26,144 nucleotides of DNA from a virus: positions 1 to 26,144 of the IMG/VR virus record IMGVR_UViG_3300043399_000889. One strand, 5' to 3'. Numbering within the stretch: the stretch's first letter is position 1; each line of letters opens with the position of its first letter. The translations under genes and the position numbers were made by a program. Of the stretch, positions 16,467 to 26,144 are shown in pieces. The notes below the pieces were generated by a model. That model made no database searches and was not told the DNA's origin. It was given only the letters and a program-made list of their open reading frames with translations.

Positions 16467-19400
16467 ATGGCAAGTGGAGACATTAACTTAAACCTTAATG
16501 TTCTTGATAAGGGCGGCACTATTAAAAGCCGTACTCAAGACGCTAAGGAATTAAATAAAGAATTAGATAAGGCTGCCAACAGAACCACAGGTACTCGCAG
16601 TGGTAGTATGGCAGCTAGACGCGCCGGATTTCAGTCGCCGGATAGTATTAGCGACCAAGAGTATAATCGAGGCCGCGGTGCAGCAGGTGTAACTGGTGCA
16701 AGTGCCCGAGATTTTGCAAACCAAGCACAGGGTTTAGGTGGATTAGTTAGACTGTACGCAACTTATGCAGCTAACGTATTCGCTGTAAGTGCCGCGTTTG
16801 AAGCCCTACGTAACTCTATGGCAACGGATATAATGATTCGTAGCATGGATAGGCTAGGTGCTAGCAGCGGTATTGCTCTAGGTGGTTTGGCAAAGCAATT
16901 TGCAGCAGCGAGTGACGGAGCTATTAGTTTTCGTGAAGCAGCAGAAGCTGCTACAAAAGCAACATCCGCAGGTTTAAGTACCAAACAGTTTATGGAACTA
17001 GGAGTTGTGGCTAAAGGTGCTGCACAGGCCCTTGGTCTAAACATGAGTGACGCTATCAGCCGCTTAACGCGTGGTATTACAAAGCTAGAGCCAGAACTAT
17101 TAGACGAACTAGGCATCTTTACAAAGATTGGCCCTGCCACCGAAGCTTATGCTAAGAAGGTTGGTAAAACCGCTGATAGTTTAACAGACTTTGAGCGCCG
17201 CCAAGCTTTTGCTAATGCAGTTCTAGAAGAAGGACGCAGAAAGTTTGCAGAAGCTGCTGGTGAGGCCAACCCATACGATAAGTTATTAGCTAGCTTAAAA
17301 GACGTAGCACAAACCATTTTAAGCACAGTAAATACTGTAATAGCTCCTATAGCAAAAATACTTGCAGATAATTCTCAACTTATCGGGTTAGCTATTGCCG
17401 CTGCTGCTGTAAAAATTGTTAGCACAGCACTTCCAGCACTAGCACAATGGCGTGGCGGATTACTAAACGCCGCAAAAGCAGCCAAAGAATCTGCTAGAGA
17501 GATAAACAGAAGCTATGGAGAAGCATTTGTTGAGCGCTATGAAGCACGACTAAACTTACCAGGTATTAGATCGGACATAGAAAAAACAAAGAAAGAAATT
17601 GCCGCATTAGATAAGGATTTAGTAGGTACTACTGCTCTAACAGCAAGACAAAAATCTAGTGCAACTTTTAAAGCCGTAAGAGACGGCGAGTTATTGACAG
17701 CTAGACAGATAACTGCTGCCGAAAAGACTATTGAACAACAGTTAGCTAAAAATACAGACGCTTCTACGCGCTACGCTACAGCCTTACGTAGTAGAATAGA
17801 TGCACAAAAACGCTTAGTTGACTTACAAAAGCAAGAAATCAGTCTTGGTAACAGAGTGGTAGATATTGCTACTGAGCAACCAGGGTTTTTTAGTGGCACC
17901 GGTAGTCGTGAACGTATTGCTGCAAGAACAACAGCGCGTGCTGAATATTTAGGTTTAGTAAGCGGTGTAGGTGACCTAGTACAGGAAAAAGGTTTAGGTG
18001 CGCTAGGCGGATTTTACAAAGAAGTAGATAGCAATAAAAACCTAGGAAGATTTGATAAGTTTAAAGCAAAAGCAGTAGGTACTTTTGCTGGTATTGCTAC
18101 AGAAGCAGCTATTCTAGGAAGATCACTAGCAGGCGTATTTAATGGTATAGGTATAGCATTAACGGCTTTTGCCTTATTAGATCCACTACTATCCAAGAAC
18201 TCAAAAGAAGCCTCTGAGTTTTCTGGTAGTGTAGATAGTTTAAGCGAGGCTGTAAAAACAAGCATAGATGTAAACAATAAATGGCAGTATACACTTTCAA
18301 TTGAATCTATAAATGCTCGTGCAAACGCTTTCAATAATTTGGCTGATGGAATTACTAACCTAACAATTAACTTATTGCGTGCAGATCAGGCAGCAAGTGG
18401 TTGGGATAAGTTTATTGATGGTTTCAAAATACCTTTTGGTGCTGATTTAAAAACTAGTTTTGAAAAATCTTTGGCTGCCGGAGTTGATGGTGCTATAAAA
18501 GCCCTGCCTGCTGGTGAATATCAGGATGACTTAAAAGAAAAACTACAGACGATACTTAACGTGGACGATTTAAGTGTTGGAACAGTAGCAGAAGCTTTAA
18601 GACAGCTAAGTCCAGAGCAAATATTAAGAGTTGGTAGTGCAATAGGTACTGCAGTCGATTTATCTAACAAAAAGATAAAAGACTTGCAAGCCACTACACA
18701 AGATTTTAAAGATACCAGTAAGGGTGTTGATGATAGCTTGTTAGCCCTGCGCAATAGCTTACAGGAAAAAGGTCCACTAAATAGCTTTCTTGACGCCGGC
18801 CTAAAACAAGCGGTAGCTTTACAAAGAACATTAAAAGACACCGTAAGTGCACAAGCAGTGTTCAAGAGTATTGTAAGCGGCGAAACAAGGTTACAGTTAG
18901 TAGACCCTCAAGCTGCGCAAGGTATAGCTAATTTAGCTCGTGAATCTTCTGCATTAACCGACAAAGCTTCTCGTTACAACAAAGAGCTAACTACAACTAA
19001 TGGTAAGATTGCTGAAATAGATAAACAACTACAGCAGTATAACATACCAGTTGACCAAATTACAGAGTCTGTAGCTGCGTACGAATCCGCCGCTGTGTCA
19101 GCGCTAAAAACTCAGCGAAATCAGTTGCTGGCTGCTAAGAACGATACAGTAAGCGCATTATCTGGAATAAACGACCAAATTAAGCGTATTGCAGAATCTG
19201 CATCTAAGCTTGTACGAGATGCTATTTCTACACAAGTAGATTCCGCCTTAGCAATAGCTAGTACCAGACTTGCACAGATCGCTAATCAAGGTAAGTCTAA
19301 TATAGCACAAAAATTACCTGTTGAAACTAAGCAGACTATTGATCTACAGGCAAAACTAGCAAAAGAAGCCATTGATTTAGATGAACGCATGTTCACTCTG

Positions 19401-21245
19401 CAAACCAGCATGGTTAAGTCAATGGACAATCTGGCAATACAGCTAGAAAAGAATCGTATAACTGAAGTAAACAGACAGTTGGAGCAAGGCCTTGAAAAAA
19501 TGCCTGGCGATGCAATTCTTAGTAGAGAGCTAACTGCAAATAAAATAAAGCTAGCCGAACTTGACAAAGTTTCTAGAATTTACATGTCTGGAGCACCAAC
19601 AAACGCTAATATAAATGCGTTAAAAGCGTTTGCCAAAGAAAACCCACAATATCTGGGCTTGGTAAATACTATGAGTGCTGAGCAAGTTGGCAGAGCTGGT
19701 TTTGCTACAAGACGCCAACAATTAGACGTAGATACTGATATTAGACAGATTACTAATAAGTACTCTGGCCTAATAGAGCAGTCCGCAATAGTAATCAAGG
19801 AATTAGAGACTAGAAAAGGTCTGCTAGAGACTAATACTCCTCAGGACTTACAGGGCATAAGTAATTTAAGACAAGAAATAGCCCAAGAAAGAGCTAGACA
19901 AGAACAGCTGCAGATTAAGCGAGATCAAGACATTACTGCTCGTGTAGGAGCAGGTATTGGTAAAGGTGCCAACGTACAGTCAGCAGTACAGGAAGCGTTA
20001 GCTAGAACAGGTATTCGACTTGGTGCTTCTCAAGCAGCTGCTGGTGGTGAAGAACAAGTAGCGCAGGCTAAAGACACCAGAGCTATAGGACTGCAGGCCT
20101 TGTCAGAGCAAACCACTATTGCTAGAAATGCTAGAGCAACTGAACTAGAAAAGCTTGCTTTAACTGCTCAAAAGTCTAAAGACAATATAGATCTTGAAAA
20201 AGAGCAAATAGATCAACTAAAGCAGCGTGGAACTATTAGTGAAACCGCAGCCGCTAGAGAACTATTGCTATTAGACACAAAAGCGGCAGCAATAGAGCAA
20301 GTTTTAGCCCTAGAGCGTGCTAGAGATCAGTTCTTAAGATCACAAGAAGATTACAATAAAAAGTTACTTGAATCTGGCGGTGTGCAGACGGAAGAATTAA
20401 AGTCTGAAGAAGAAGCTTATAAGGCTACTTATAAAACAGCAGTAGATGGAGCTAATTCAGCATACGCTGCTAGAGTTCGATTAAACTCTGTAAAGATGAC
20501 TGGACTTGACGAAGACTCTAAGAAAATCGATGCTATAAAAGACAGATTTGAGCAAGCTTTTGTAGGTATTGGCGACAAGATTGAAGAGTTTGTACGCACA
20601 GGCAAAACAAGCTTCAAAGACCTATTCCAGTCCCTCCTATCAGACCTTATTAAGATGGAACTTCGTTGGCAAATGAGTTCCATGTGGAAACTTATGAAGG
20701 GCGACAAGGATATTGGTTCAAGTCCACTAAGTATGGGTTTTGACTGGCTAAAAGGTTTCCTAAATAAAGGTAGCGCAGCTGCAGCAAGTACTTCTAGCAT
20801 GGATCTTGCAGGAGGAAGTGCTGACCTATTGATGGCAAAAGGCGGTGCGTTTGATTACGCAATGCCAGTAAACAAGTTTGCTCAAGGCGGAACCTTTACT
20901 AACTCAATAGTAAGTAGTCCTACACTATTTAAGTTTGCACAAGGTACAGGTTTAATGGGTGAGGCAGGCCCTGAAGCGATTATGCCACTAACCCGTGATA
21001 GTAGCGGTACTCTCGGTGTACGTGCACAAAGTGCAAATCAACCTGCTCCAAAAGTAGATGTTGTAGTTATTAACAATAGCAAGGACAAGGCAGAAACCAA
21101 AGAAACAACTGACAGTCGCGGTAACCGTAGAATTGAGGTAATCGTTGGTGATATGGTCTCCGGCGAAATGTCTAGACCAGGCTCTGCTACACAATCTGCT
21201 ATGAGATCTAATTTCAACCTAACACCTGCCTTAGTAAGGAGATAA
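16467..21245 (+). CDS. tail tape measure protein
   Basis: At 1592 residues this is the longest complete gene here. It is mostly alpha-helical with Lys/Glu/Ala/Gln heptads. Hydrophobic segments lie at about 90-115 (LYATYAANVFAVSAAFEAL), 305-325 (LIGLAIAAAAVKIVSTALPA) and 545-570 (LAGVFNGIGIALTAFALL). Near the C-terminus GEAGPEAIMPLTRDSSG, after a Gly-rich stretch, is a signature of lambda-type tape measures. It sets tail length and is thought to enter the host envelope at injection. At about 1.5 angstrom per residue the tail would be roughly 240 nm, an inference. AGGAGA precedes the ATG by 4 bases. A promoter at 16372 drives this and the tip genes. Confidence 0.95.
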   Translation: MASGDINLNLNVLDKGGTIKSRTQDAKELNKELDKAANRTTGTRSGSMAARRAGFQSPDSISDQEYNRGRGAAGVTGASARDFANQAQGLGGLVRLYATYAANVFAVSAAFEALRNSMATDIMIRSMDRLGASSGIALGGLAKQFAAASDGAISFREAAEAATKATSAGLSTKQFMELGVVAKGAAQALGLNMSDAISRLTRGITKLEPELLDELGIFTKIGPATEAYAKKVGKTADSLTDFERRQAFANAVLEEGRRKFAEAAGEANPYDKLLASLKDVAQTILSTVNTVIAPIAKILADNSQLIGLAIAAAAVKIVSTALPALAQWRGGLLNAAKAAKESAREINRSYGEAFVERYEARLNLPGIRSDIEKTKKEIAALDKDLVGTTALTARQKSSATFKAVRDGELLTARQITAAEKTIEQQLAKNTDASTRYATALRSRIDAQKRLVDLQKQEISLGNRVVDIATEQPGFFSGTGSRERIAARTTARAEYLGLVSGVGDLVQEKGLGALGGFYKEVDSNKNLGRFDKFKAKAVGTFAGIATEAAILGRSLAGVFNGIGIALTAFALLDPLLSKNSKEASEFSGSVDSLSEAVKTSIDVNNKWQYTLSIESINARANAFNNLADGITNLTINLLRADQAASGWDKFIDGFKIPFGADLKTSFEKSLAAGVDGAIKALPAGEYQDDLKEKLQTILNVDDLSVGTVAEALRQLSPEQILRVGSAIGTAVDLSNKKIKDLQATTQDFKDTSKGVDDSLLALRNSLQEKGPLNSFLDAGLKQAVALQRTLKDTVSAQAVFKSIVSGETRLQLVDPQAAQGIANLARESSALTDKASRYNKELTTTNGKIAEIDKQLQQYNIPVDQITESVAAYESAAVSALKTQRNQLLAAKNDTVSALSGINDQIKRIAESASKLVRDAISTQVDSALAIASTRLAQIANQGKSNIAQKLPVETKQTIDLQAKLAKEAIDLDERMFTLQTSMVKSMDNLAIQLEKNRITEVNRQLEQGLEKMPGDAILSRELTANKIKLAELDKVSRIYMSGAPTNANINALKAFAKENPQYLGLVNTMSAEQVGRAGFATRRQQLDVDTDIRQITNKYSGLIEQSAIVIKELETRKGLLETNTPQDLQGISNLRQEIAQERARQEQLQIKRDQDITARVGAGIGKGANVQSAVQEALARTGIRLGASQAAAGGEEQVAQAKDTRAIGLQALSEQTTIARNARATELEKLALTAQKSKDNIDLEKEQIDQLKQRGTISETAAARELLLLDTKAAAIEQVLALERARDQFLRSQEDYNKKLLESGGVQTEELKSEEEAYKATYKTAVDGANSAYAARVRLNSVKMTGLDEDSKKIDAIKDRFEQAFVGIGDKIEEFVRTGKTSFKDLFQSLLSDLIKMELRWQMSSMWKLMKGDKDIGSSPLSMGFDWLKGFLNKGSAAAASTSSMDLAGGSADLLMAKGGAFDYAMPVNKFAQGGTFTNSIVSSPTLFKFAQGTGLMGEAGPEAIMPLTRDSSGTLGVRAQSANQPAPKVDVVVINNSKDKAETKETTDSRGNRRIEVIVGDMVSGEMSRPGSATQSAMRSNFNLTPALVRR

Positions 21246-21248
21246 AAT

Positions 21249-21614
21249 ATGGCTTACAGTTTTACTTGGCCTAGTTCGTTGCCACAAGCGCCACAAAAAG
21301 GGTTTCAAGAAACTATCGGTGCCTTAATACTTCGTACTAATATGGACGCAGGTCCAGCCAAGCAGCGTCGCAGAGGTGCACGTCCAGATACCATGGACGT
21401 GCAGTTTATTATGACAACAGAGCAAGTACAAACTCTTACAGATTTTGTACTTGACCAACTAGATGGCACCGCTAGATTTGGTTTTACACATCCACGTAAA
21501 AATATTATAGTAGAAGTCCGAATAGTTCCTCAACAAGACGGCCAGTTATTTACTACTGCATACCTAGCCCCAGGCTACTGGAACGTATCATTAAAGTTTG
21601 AAATATTACCATGA
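21249..21614 (+). CDS. minor tail protein (lambda gpM-like)
   Basis: A 121-residue protein with an internal QRRRGARPDTMDVQFIMT, a helix TTEQVQTLTDFVLDQLDG, then the strands FGFTHPRKNIIVEVRIV and WNVSLKFEIL. The pattern of an early R-rich loop, a helix and final beta strands, plus the slot directly after the tape measure, matches gpM-like proteins that join tube and tip. Its AGGAG ribosome site lies inside the last codons of the tape measure gene, and its stop overlaps the next ATG. Confidence 0.75.
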   Translation: MAYSFTWPSSLPQAPQKGFQETIGALILRTNMDAGPAKQRRRGARPDTMDVQFIMTTEQVQTLTDFVLDQLDGTARFGFTHPRKNIIVEVRIVPQQDGQLFTTAYLAPGYWNVSLKFEILP

Positions 21615-22141
21615 GTAGAATATCAGCAAGTGGAAAATTATCGCCGGCAGCTTTACGTGCTATGTTTAGTACGGAATCAGACGATACGCTAATTATGTTG
21701 CTTACTATATACGATCCCATCAATACAAATACAGTAGTGGCAAGATTAGCTGATGGATACACTAAACGTATATACGAAACACCACGAGAAGTAGCGTATG
21801 GTGTAACATCAAATGGTAATGACTACCTATTTTTACCAATAAATGTTAGCCTACCTTCCGAAGAAGATAGCAGTGCCCCAAGATGCAGCATTACAATTAC
21901 TGATGTAACCAGGCACATAATACCTATTATACGTAGTATTTCTGGACCCCCACGTGTAGATATTGATTTGGTGTTAGCCTCTACCCCAAACTACATTGAG
22001 GCAAGTTTTCCGGGATTTTACATAACTAACTTTACCTACAATGCAGACTCTGTTCAAGCGGATCTTGCTATGATAAATTACGCGGTAGAGCCTTTTCCGG
22101 CTTTTACTTTTACGCCCCAATATTTTCCAGGACTTTTTTAA
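21611..22141 (+). CDS. DUF1833-type minor tail protein (gpL-like)
   Basis: This 176-residue, beta-rich protein has PREVAYGVTSNGNDYLFLPI, PRCSITITDVTRHIIPIIRS and the end NYAVEPFPAFTFTPQYFPGL. This is the look of DUF1833 tail proteins, which take the place of lambda gpL between gpM and gpK. It lacks the C-terminal iron-sulfur Cys motif of lambda gpL; only one Cys is visible. It overlaps both neighbours (ATGA upstream, TAATG downstream), consistent with fixed ratios in the tail tip. Confidence 0.8.
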   Translation: MSRISASGKLSPAALRAMFSTESDDTLIMLLTIYDPINTNTVVARLADGYTKRIYETPREVAYGVTSNGNDYLFLPINVSLPSEEDSSAPRCSITITDVTRHIIPIIRSISGPPRVDIDLVLASTPNYIEASFPGFYITNFTYNADSVQADLAMINYAVEPFPAFTFTPQYFPGLF

Positions 22142-25100
22142 TGTGGTATAATAAATATATTGGAATACCTTATAAAGACAAGGGACGCGATGAAACCGGC
22201 ATTGATTGCTGGGGATTAGTCGCACTTGTTTATAAGCAGGAGTTCGGCGTAGAGTTACCTAGCTTTGCAGAACTTTACACAAGCGCAGATGATGCCGAAA
22301 GCGTAGCCATTGCTGTAACCACTAATATGGACAATTGGGTGTCTGTAGAAGAAGGTGTAGTTGGCTCAGTAGTGTTATTTAAAGTACTAGGACACCTATC
22401 TCACGTAGGTATTTATGTAGGCAACAATCAGTTTATACATGCTGGTCGCGGCGGCGTAGAAGTAGTTGTAGAACGACTAGATTCGCCTAAATGGAAAAAG
22501 CGATTTGTTGGTTTTTACGAGTATAGCGACGAACCTCAGCAGGTTACTGAGAGCGCAATGCTTACGGCCGTTCCACACCCGCTAAGAACTAGTTCTTTTA
22601 CAGAGCCAGTACCAGAAGGCAGCACTTTATTAGATATTCATAATAAGTTAAATAGTTTATTTCCTATTACCAGCGAAATAACTGTAAAATACATACTGTT
22701 TTTAAACGGCGAGGCTATACCACAAGATCGTTGGGCTACAACTATTGTAGCAGCTGGAGATAAGGTAGACTACAGAGTTTTAGCTGATAAAGAAATTGGC
22801 AGACTGCTATTATTTATTGCAGTAATTTATATTGCAGTTACTTTTGGTCCACAAATTGGAGCTGCATTAAGCAATGCTGCAGCTAGTGCTACTGGTGGTG
22901 TAGTAGGCACTGCCGGAGCTACTGCTGGCACAGTTGGCACTAGCTGGACAATGGTAGCTAGAATGGGAGTTCAACTAATTGGATCTCTACTAATAAACGC
23001 CATTGCTCCAATACGCCCACCTACAGATCCAGGCGTACCAAGACCAGTAAACTTATTTAATGGTGGCAGTAATCAAATATCTAAGTATACCGGCATCCCA
23101 GTAGTGCTTGGGCGTATGCGTATCACACCACCATTAGGTGCTCAACAAATTGTAGAGTATGTTGGCTCAGAAAAAACAAAATTAAATAGTTTAGTAGTAT
23201 GGGGCTTTGGACCTTTAGAGGTCAGCGATATACAAATCGGTGCACGCGATCTTTCAACCTATGGTAGTTGGAAAGCCGCTACTTTACAAGGCTTTCCGAA
23301 CGAGGACACTACACAGTTCGATTCTATATACCCAACAGATTCAGAACAGTTAGCTCCAAATACTAAATTAATAAATGCAACTGAGTATAACCCAGATGAG
23401 TTACCTGGTGACGCAATTAATCCGTGGTATGAGCAATACCTAAGTAATCAGTGTGATAGAATATCAGTAGCTATTCATTTTCCAGAGGGATTGCGATCAA
23501 TACAATTAAAAGGTGAAAATTCTGGTTTTGTATTTCCAGCGCAATTTACCGCTGACATTCAGATAGCTAAACTACCTTATCCTAATGCTCCTGCAACGTG
23601 GGAATCCGAAATTTCTGTTCCTCAAACAAACTTTACGTTACCTGGGTCTACTTACTATGTGTCGCCCGGATATGAGCAGTATTACCAAGGTGAGTATGGT
23701 CAAGTAAGTACAATAGGGACAAATAATCCTGCATATACGTGGCACACAATTTACATACTGCCTTCTGGTCAATTAGGTGTAGTAAAGGGGTATCCAGGAC
23801 TACAAAAAGACAAAAATACTTCTGTATTTCCAGGCGCAGATTTTGAAAGTTACTCTAGACAGTTAGGTATACCAAGAGACGCAAGTAGAATGGGACAACT
23901 ACCCCCTGGTGCAGTACCTATATACAATGTGTGTATGTTTTGGAGAGATATAGTAGAAACGGAAGATCTAAGATCAAGTGCTTTCTATTCTTATACTGGA
24001 TTAAATTTAAGTAGTGCTTTCGAATACTACGATGATTTTAGTAGTGGAGAACTTCAAAGTAGCATACTTGGAACAAAAATTACAGTATCTAGCGGCAGAG
24101 TTCGTTTCACGGCTTCAGGTATTGTAGTTTCTATAGGTGGCGACGGTGAGCCTTTCTATAAGCGCAAGGATGGTTTTACATACGTAAGAGAACTTGTTGT
24201 GCCAAAAGGCTACTATGCAGTAAGAATGAAGCGTACTAACCCAGACACTGTTGATCTACCTCCTGGCGCCGATGAGCCAGAATTAAGAAGATATCATCAA
24301 GCGTATTTTTATACATTAACTGGTTATAATAGTACTAATAAGCCAACAGTAAACCCAAAAGGATGCTACTTGGCTAAAACTGCGCTTACTATTGAGAGCA
24401 CAAATAATGTAAATGGTAGGTTAGACGGCATAAACGGTGTAGTTCATACGTTGTGCCCTAAGTGGAGTTCTACAACTAATAGTTGGTCAGACTTTGGCCC
24501 AAGCTCCAACCCTGCAGCCTTATTTTTATACGTGTTGACACATCCCGCCAACATGTTCAGAATAACTCCAGATGCAAACAGCGTTAATAAAATAGATTAC
24601 GCAGCTCTAGGGGATTGGTATGAATATTGCGAAGCAAACATTTTAACATTTAATATGGTAATGGATTCGCAACGCAGTGTTTTAGATGTGTTGCGTGATA
24701 TAGCTGCTGCTGGTAGAGCTAGCCCAACAATGCTCGATGGTAAGTGGACTGTAGTTATCGACAGACCACGAACATCAGTTGTTCAGATGTTTACACCGCA
24801 CAATAGTTGGGGATTTGAGTCAGTAAAAGCACTGCCAAGAATACCGGACGCATTTCGCGTAGTATTTAAGAACGAGCTACTATCTTATCAAGATGACCAA
24901 GTACTTGTATACAATCCTGGATATACTGAAGAAACCGCTGCGGTAATAGAGGAGTTGCCATTACCAGGTATAACTGCCCGAAGAGTTGCAATTTCTCACG
25001 CAGCGTGGCATTTACTGCAACTAAAACTGCGCCCGGAAATATATACAATAAATACTGATTTTGAGTATTTAGTATGTAACCGTGGAGATCTTGTGCGAGT

Positions 25101-26144
25101 AGCACATGATGTACCTTTATGGGGAGTTGGTAGCGGCAGAGTAAAAAATAAATTAAGCAGTACTACTATTCAGTTAGATGAACCTATTTATTTGCAAGCA
25201 GGACTATCGTATGTACTACGTATTCGTAATGCAGATAAAAATAATATACTAACTACTAAAAACATAGTTCCAATAACTACAACTGCTACTTATGGCCAGG
25301 TTACCGTAACAACTCCGTTTACAGAAACAGAGGCTTTAGCTAATAGTTTATTTATTATTGGCGAAAACCAACGAGATTCGCAAGAATTAATAGTATTATC
25401 TGTTGAACCTTCTACCAACACAACTGCAAAAATTACCTTAACTGACTACAGTCCAGAAATATATAATGTAGTATTAGAAGAGTATGTACAAATTCCTGCA
25501 TATAATCCTAATATGACCATAGTGCCAGAGAAGTTAATTGATACTGTTAAAGATACACCTGTATTAATATCAGCAAATATAGTAAGTGATGAAAGCGTAC
25601 TTACAACAACTTCTAGCGGTGCGCTAATTTCTAATATAAGTGTACCCTACAATAATCCAAAAGATCTACCTAAGTCTATATCTCACATAGAGATACAGTA
25701 CGACGAAGCTAGCGACAATGATGAAAATTGGCAGTATAGTGTTATAGTACCAATTAGAACAGGTTCAGTCTTACTAGAGGGGGTAGATGATAGTGTGCTT
25801 TATAAGATACGTGCAAGATATATAACTGAAACAGGTACACTTGGTCCGTGGTGTGCACCAGTACTACATACTGTAATAGGTAAAACTTCAAGACCAGGTC
25901 CTGTAACAGGGTTGTTGCAACCAACACTAGATCCTATATCGCTAACAATTACCCTAAACTGGGCTAGCTCCCCTGAGAGAGATATTGGCGGGTATGAGGT
26001 ATATGCAGAACCAGCAAGACGTACAGCAGGAATACTTGCTGATGAGCCGCTAGTTACTTCTACAGCAATTTTTAGAGGTGCAGCAACTACTTGTAAAACA
26101 AAACTACCTATAGCAAATGAAGAAACAGCTTACTATGTTCGTGC
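22141..26144 (+). CDS. fused tail tip protein: NlpC/P60 peptidase - gpI-like - gpJ-like (3' partial)
   Basis: I read this frame codon by codon: 1334 codons with no stop, running off the window. Residues about 18-130 are an NlpC/P60 peptidase (C23 in GIDCWGLVALVY, H88 in LSHVGIYVG, H100), the gpK role of cutting the cell wall. About 160-220 is a small beta-grasp-like part (FLNGEAIPQDRWATTIVAAG) like gpI. About 222-290 is hydrophobic and Ala/Gly-rich. From about 300 (NLFNGGSNQISKYTGIPVVL) the gpJ-like tip begins, with tip domains to about 1130 and a fibronectin III-like repeat from about 1245. In lambda K, I and J are separate genes. AGGA lies 9 bases before the ATG, and the start overlaps the previous stop. 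The receptor-binding end is missing. Confidence 0.88.
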   Translation, partial: MWYNKYIGIPYKDKGRDETGIDCWGLVALVYKQEFGVELPSFAELYTSADDAESVAIAVTTNMDNWVSVEEGVVGSVVLFKVLGHLSHVGIYVGNNQFIHAGRGGVEVVVERLDSPKWKKRFVGFYEYSDEPQQVTESAMLTAVPHPLRTSSFTEPVPEGSTLLDIHNKLNSLFPITSEITVKYILFLNGEAIPQDRWATTIVAAGDKVDYRVLADKEIGRLLLFIAVIYIAVTFGPQIGAALSNAAASATGGVVGTAGATAGTVGTSWTMVARMGVQLIGSLLINAIAPIRPPTDPGVPRPVNLFNGGSNQISKYTGIPVVLGRMRITPPLGAQQIVEYVGSEKTKLNSLVVWGFGPLEVSDIQIGARDLSTYGSWKAATLQGFPNEDTTQFDSIYPTDSEQLAPNTKLINATEYNPDELPGDAINPWYEQYLSNQCDRISVAIHFPEGLRSIQLKGENSGFVFPAQFTADIQIAKLPYPNAPATWESEISVPQTNFTLPGSTYYVSPGYEQYYQGEYGQVSTIGTNNPAYTWHTIYILPSGQLGVVKGYPGLQKDKNTSVFPGADFESYSRQLGIPRDASRMGQLPPGAVPIYNVCMFWRDIVETEDLRSSAFYSYTGLNLSSAFEYYDDFSSGELQSSILGTKITVSSGRVRFTASGIVVSIGGDGEPFYKRKDGFTYVRELVVPKGYYAVRMKRTNPDTVDLPPGADEPELRRYHQAYFYTLTGYNSTNKPTVNPKGCYLAKTALTIESTNNVNGRLDGINGVVHTLCPKWSSTTNSWSDFGPSSNPAALFLYVLTHPANMFRITPDANSVNKIDYAALGDWYEYCEANILTFNMVMDSQRSVLDVLRDIAAAGRASPTMLDGKWTVVIDRPRTSVVQMFTPHNSWGFESVKALPRIPDAFRVVFKNELLSYQDDQVLVYNPGYTEETAAVIEELPLPGITARRVAISHAAWHLLQLKLRPEIYTINTDFEYLVCNRGDLVRVAHDVPLWGVGSGRVKNKLSSTTIQLDEPIYLQAGLSYVLRIRNADKNNILTTKNIVPITTTATYGQVTVTTPFTETEALANSLFIIGENQRDSQELIVLSVEPSTNTTAKITLTDYSPEIYNVVLEEYVQIPAYNPNMTIVPEKLIDTVKDTPVLISANIVSDESVLTTTSSGALISNISVPYNNPKDLPKSISHIEIQYDEASDNDENWQYSVIVPIRTGSVLLEGVDDSVLYKIRARYITETGTLGPWCAPVLHTVIGKTSRPGPVTGLLQPTLDPISLTITLNWASSPERDIGGYEVYAEPARRTAGILADEPLVTSTAIFRGAATTCKTKLPIANEETAYYVR

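Overview
The window is part of the genome of a double-stranded DNA tailed phage (Caudoviricetes) with a siphovirus layout. The evidence is a complete rightward head and tail block in the lambda/HK97 order: terminase, HNH endonuclease, portal, protease-capsid, connectors, tail tube, tail chaperones, tape measure and tail tip. No integrase, lysis, replication polymerase or tRNA gene is visible. Promoters are close to the sigma-70 consensus, Shine-Dalgarno sites are AAGGAG-like, and the tail tip is lambda gpL/K/I/J-like. Together these suggest a Gram-negative, probably proteobacterial, host. I cannot name the phage or host from sequence alone.

Left part (about 1-5900): fifteen small leftward genes in short operons. 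They are two paralogous helix-turn-helix proteins, two SprT-like zinc metalloprotease-fold proteins, a SemiSWEET/PQ-loop membrane protein, a DEDDh 3'-5' exonuclease, a HAD-type phosphatase, an HNH-like nuclease, small membrane proteins and short proteins of unknown function. Six of the gaps between operons hold the same module. From left to right it contains a leftward promoter for the gene on the left, a palindrome (consensus ATAGGTG-N4-CACCTAT), a near-consensus rightward promoter (TTGACA, 17-18 bp, TATAAT) starting at TTTGGCGC, and 35-125 bp of stacked inverted repeats. The module ends at the stop codon of the leftward gene on the right. The rightward promoters face no sense gene. They should make short structured RNAs, and the hairpins double as terminators for the leftward operons. 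A seventh palindrome without its promoter lies at 5874-5890. This repeated system is the most unusual thing in the window.

Junction (5801-6174): a divergent intergenic region with a leftward promoter, the seventh palindrome, a GGGG/CCCC palindrome, four 10-bp C-tract iterons (a G-quadruplex motif on the minus strand) and a rightward promoter. It is a candidate packaging (cos) site and the switch point between the two transcription directions.

Right part (6175-26144): all genes run rightward and most overlap or abut. The capsid gene fuses the S78 prohead protease, a coiled-coil scaffold and the HK97-fold capsid, with a good internal ribosome site for the scaffold-capsid part. Tail chaperones G and G-T are linked by a -1 frameshift at GGGAAAC. 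The last gene, open to the window edge, fuses NlpC/P60 peptidase, gpI-like and gpJ-like parts in one reading frame. Terminators follow the capsid, tail tube and chaperone genes. Two matching consensus promoters restart transcription before the HNH gene and before the tape measure.
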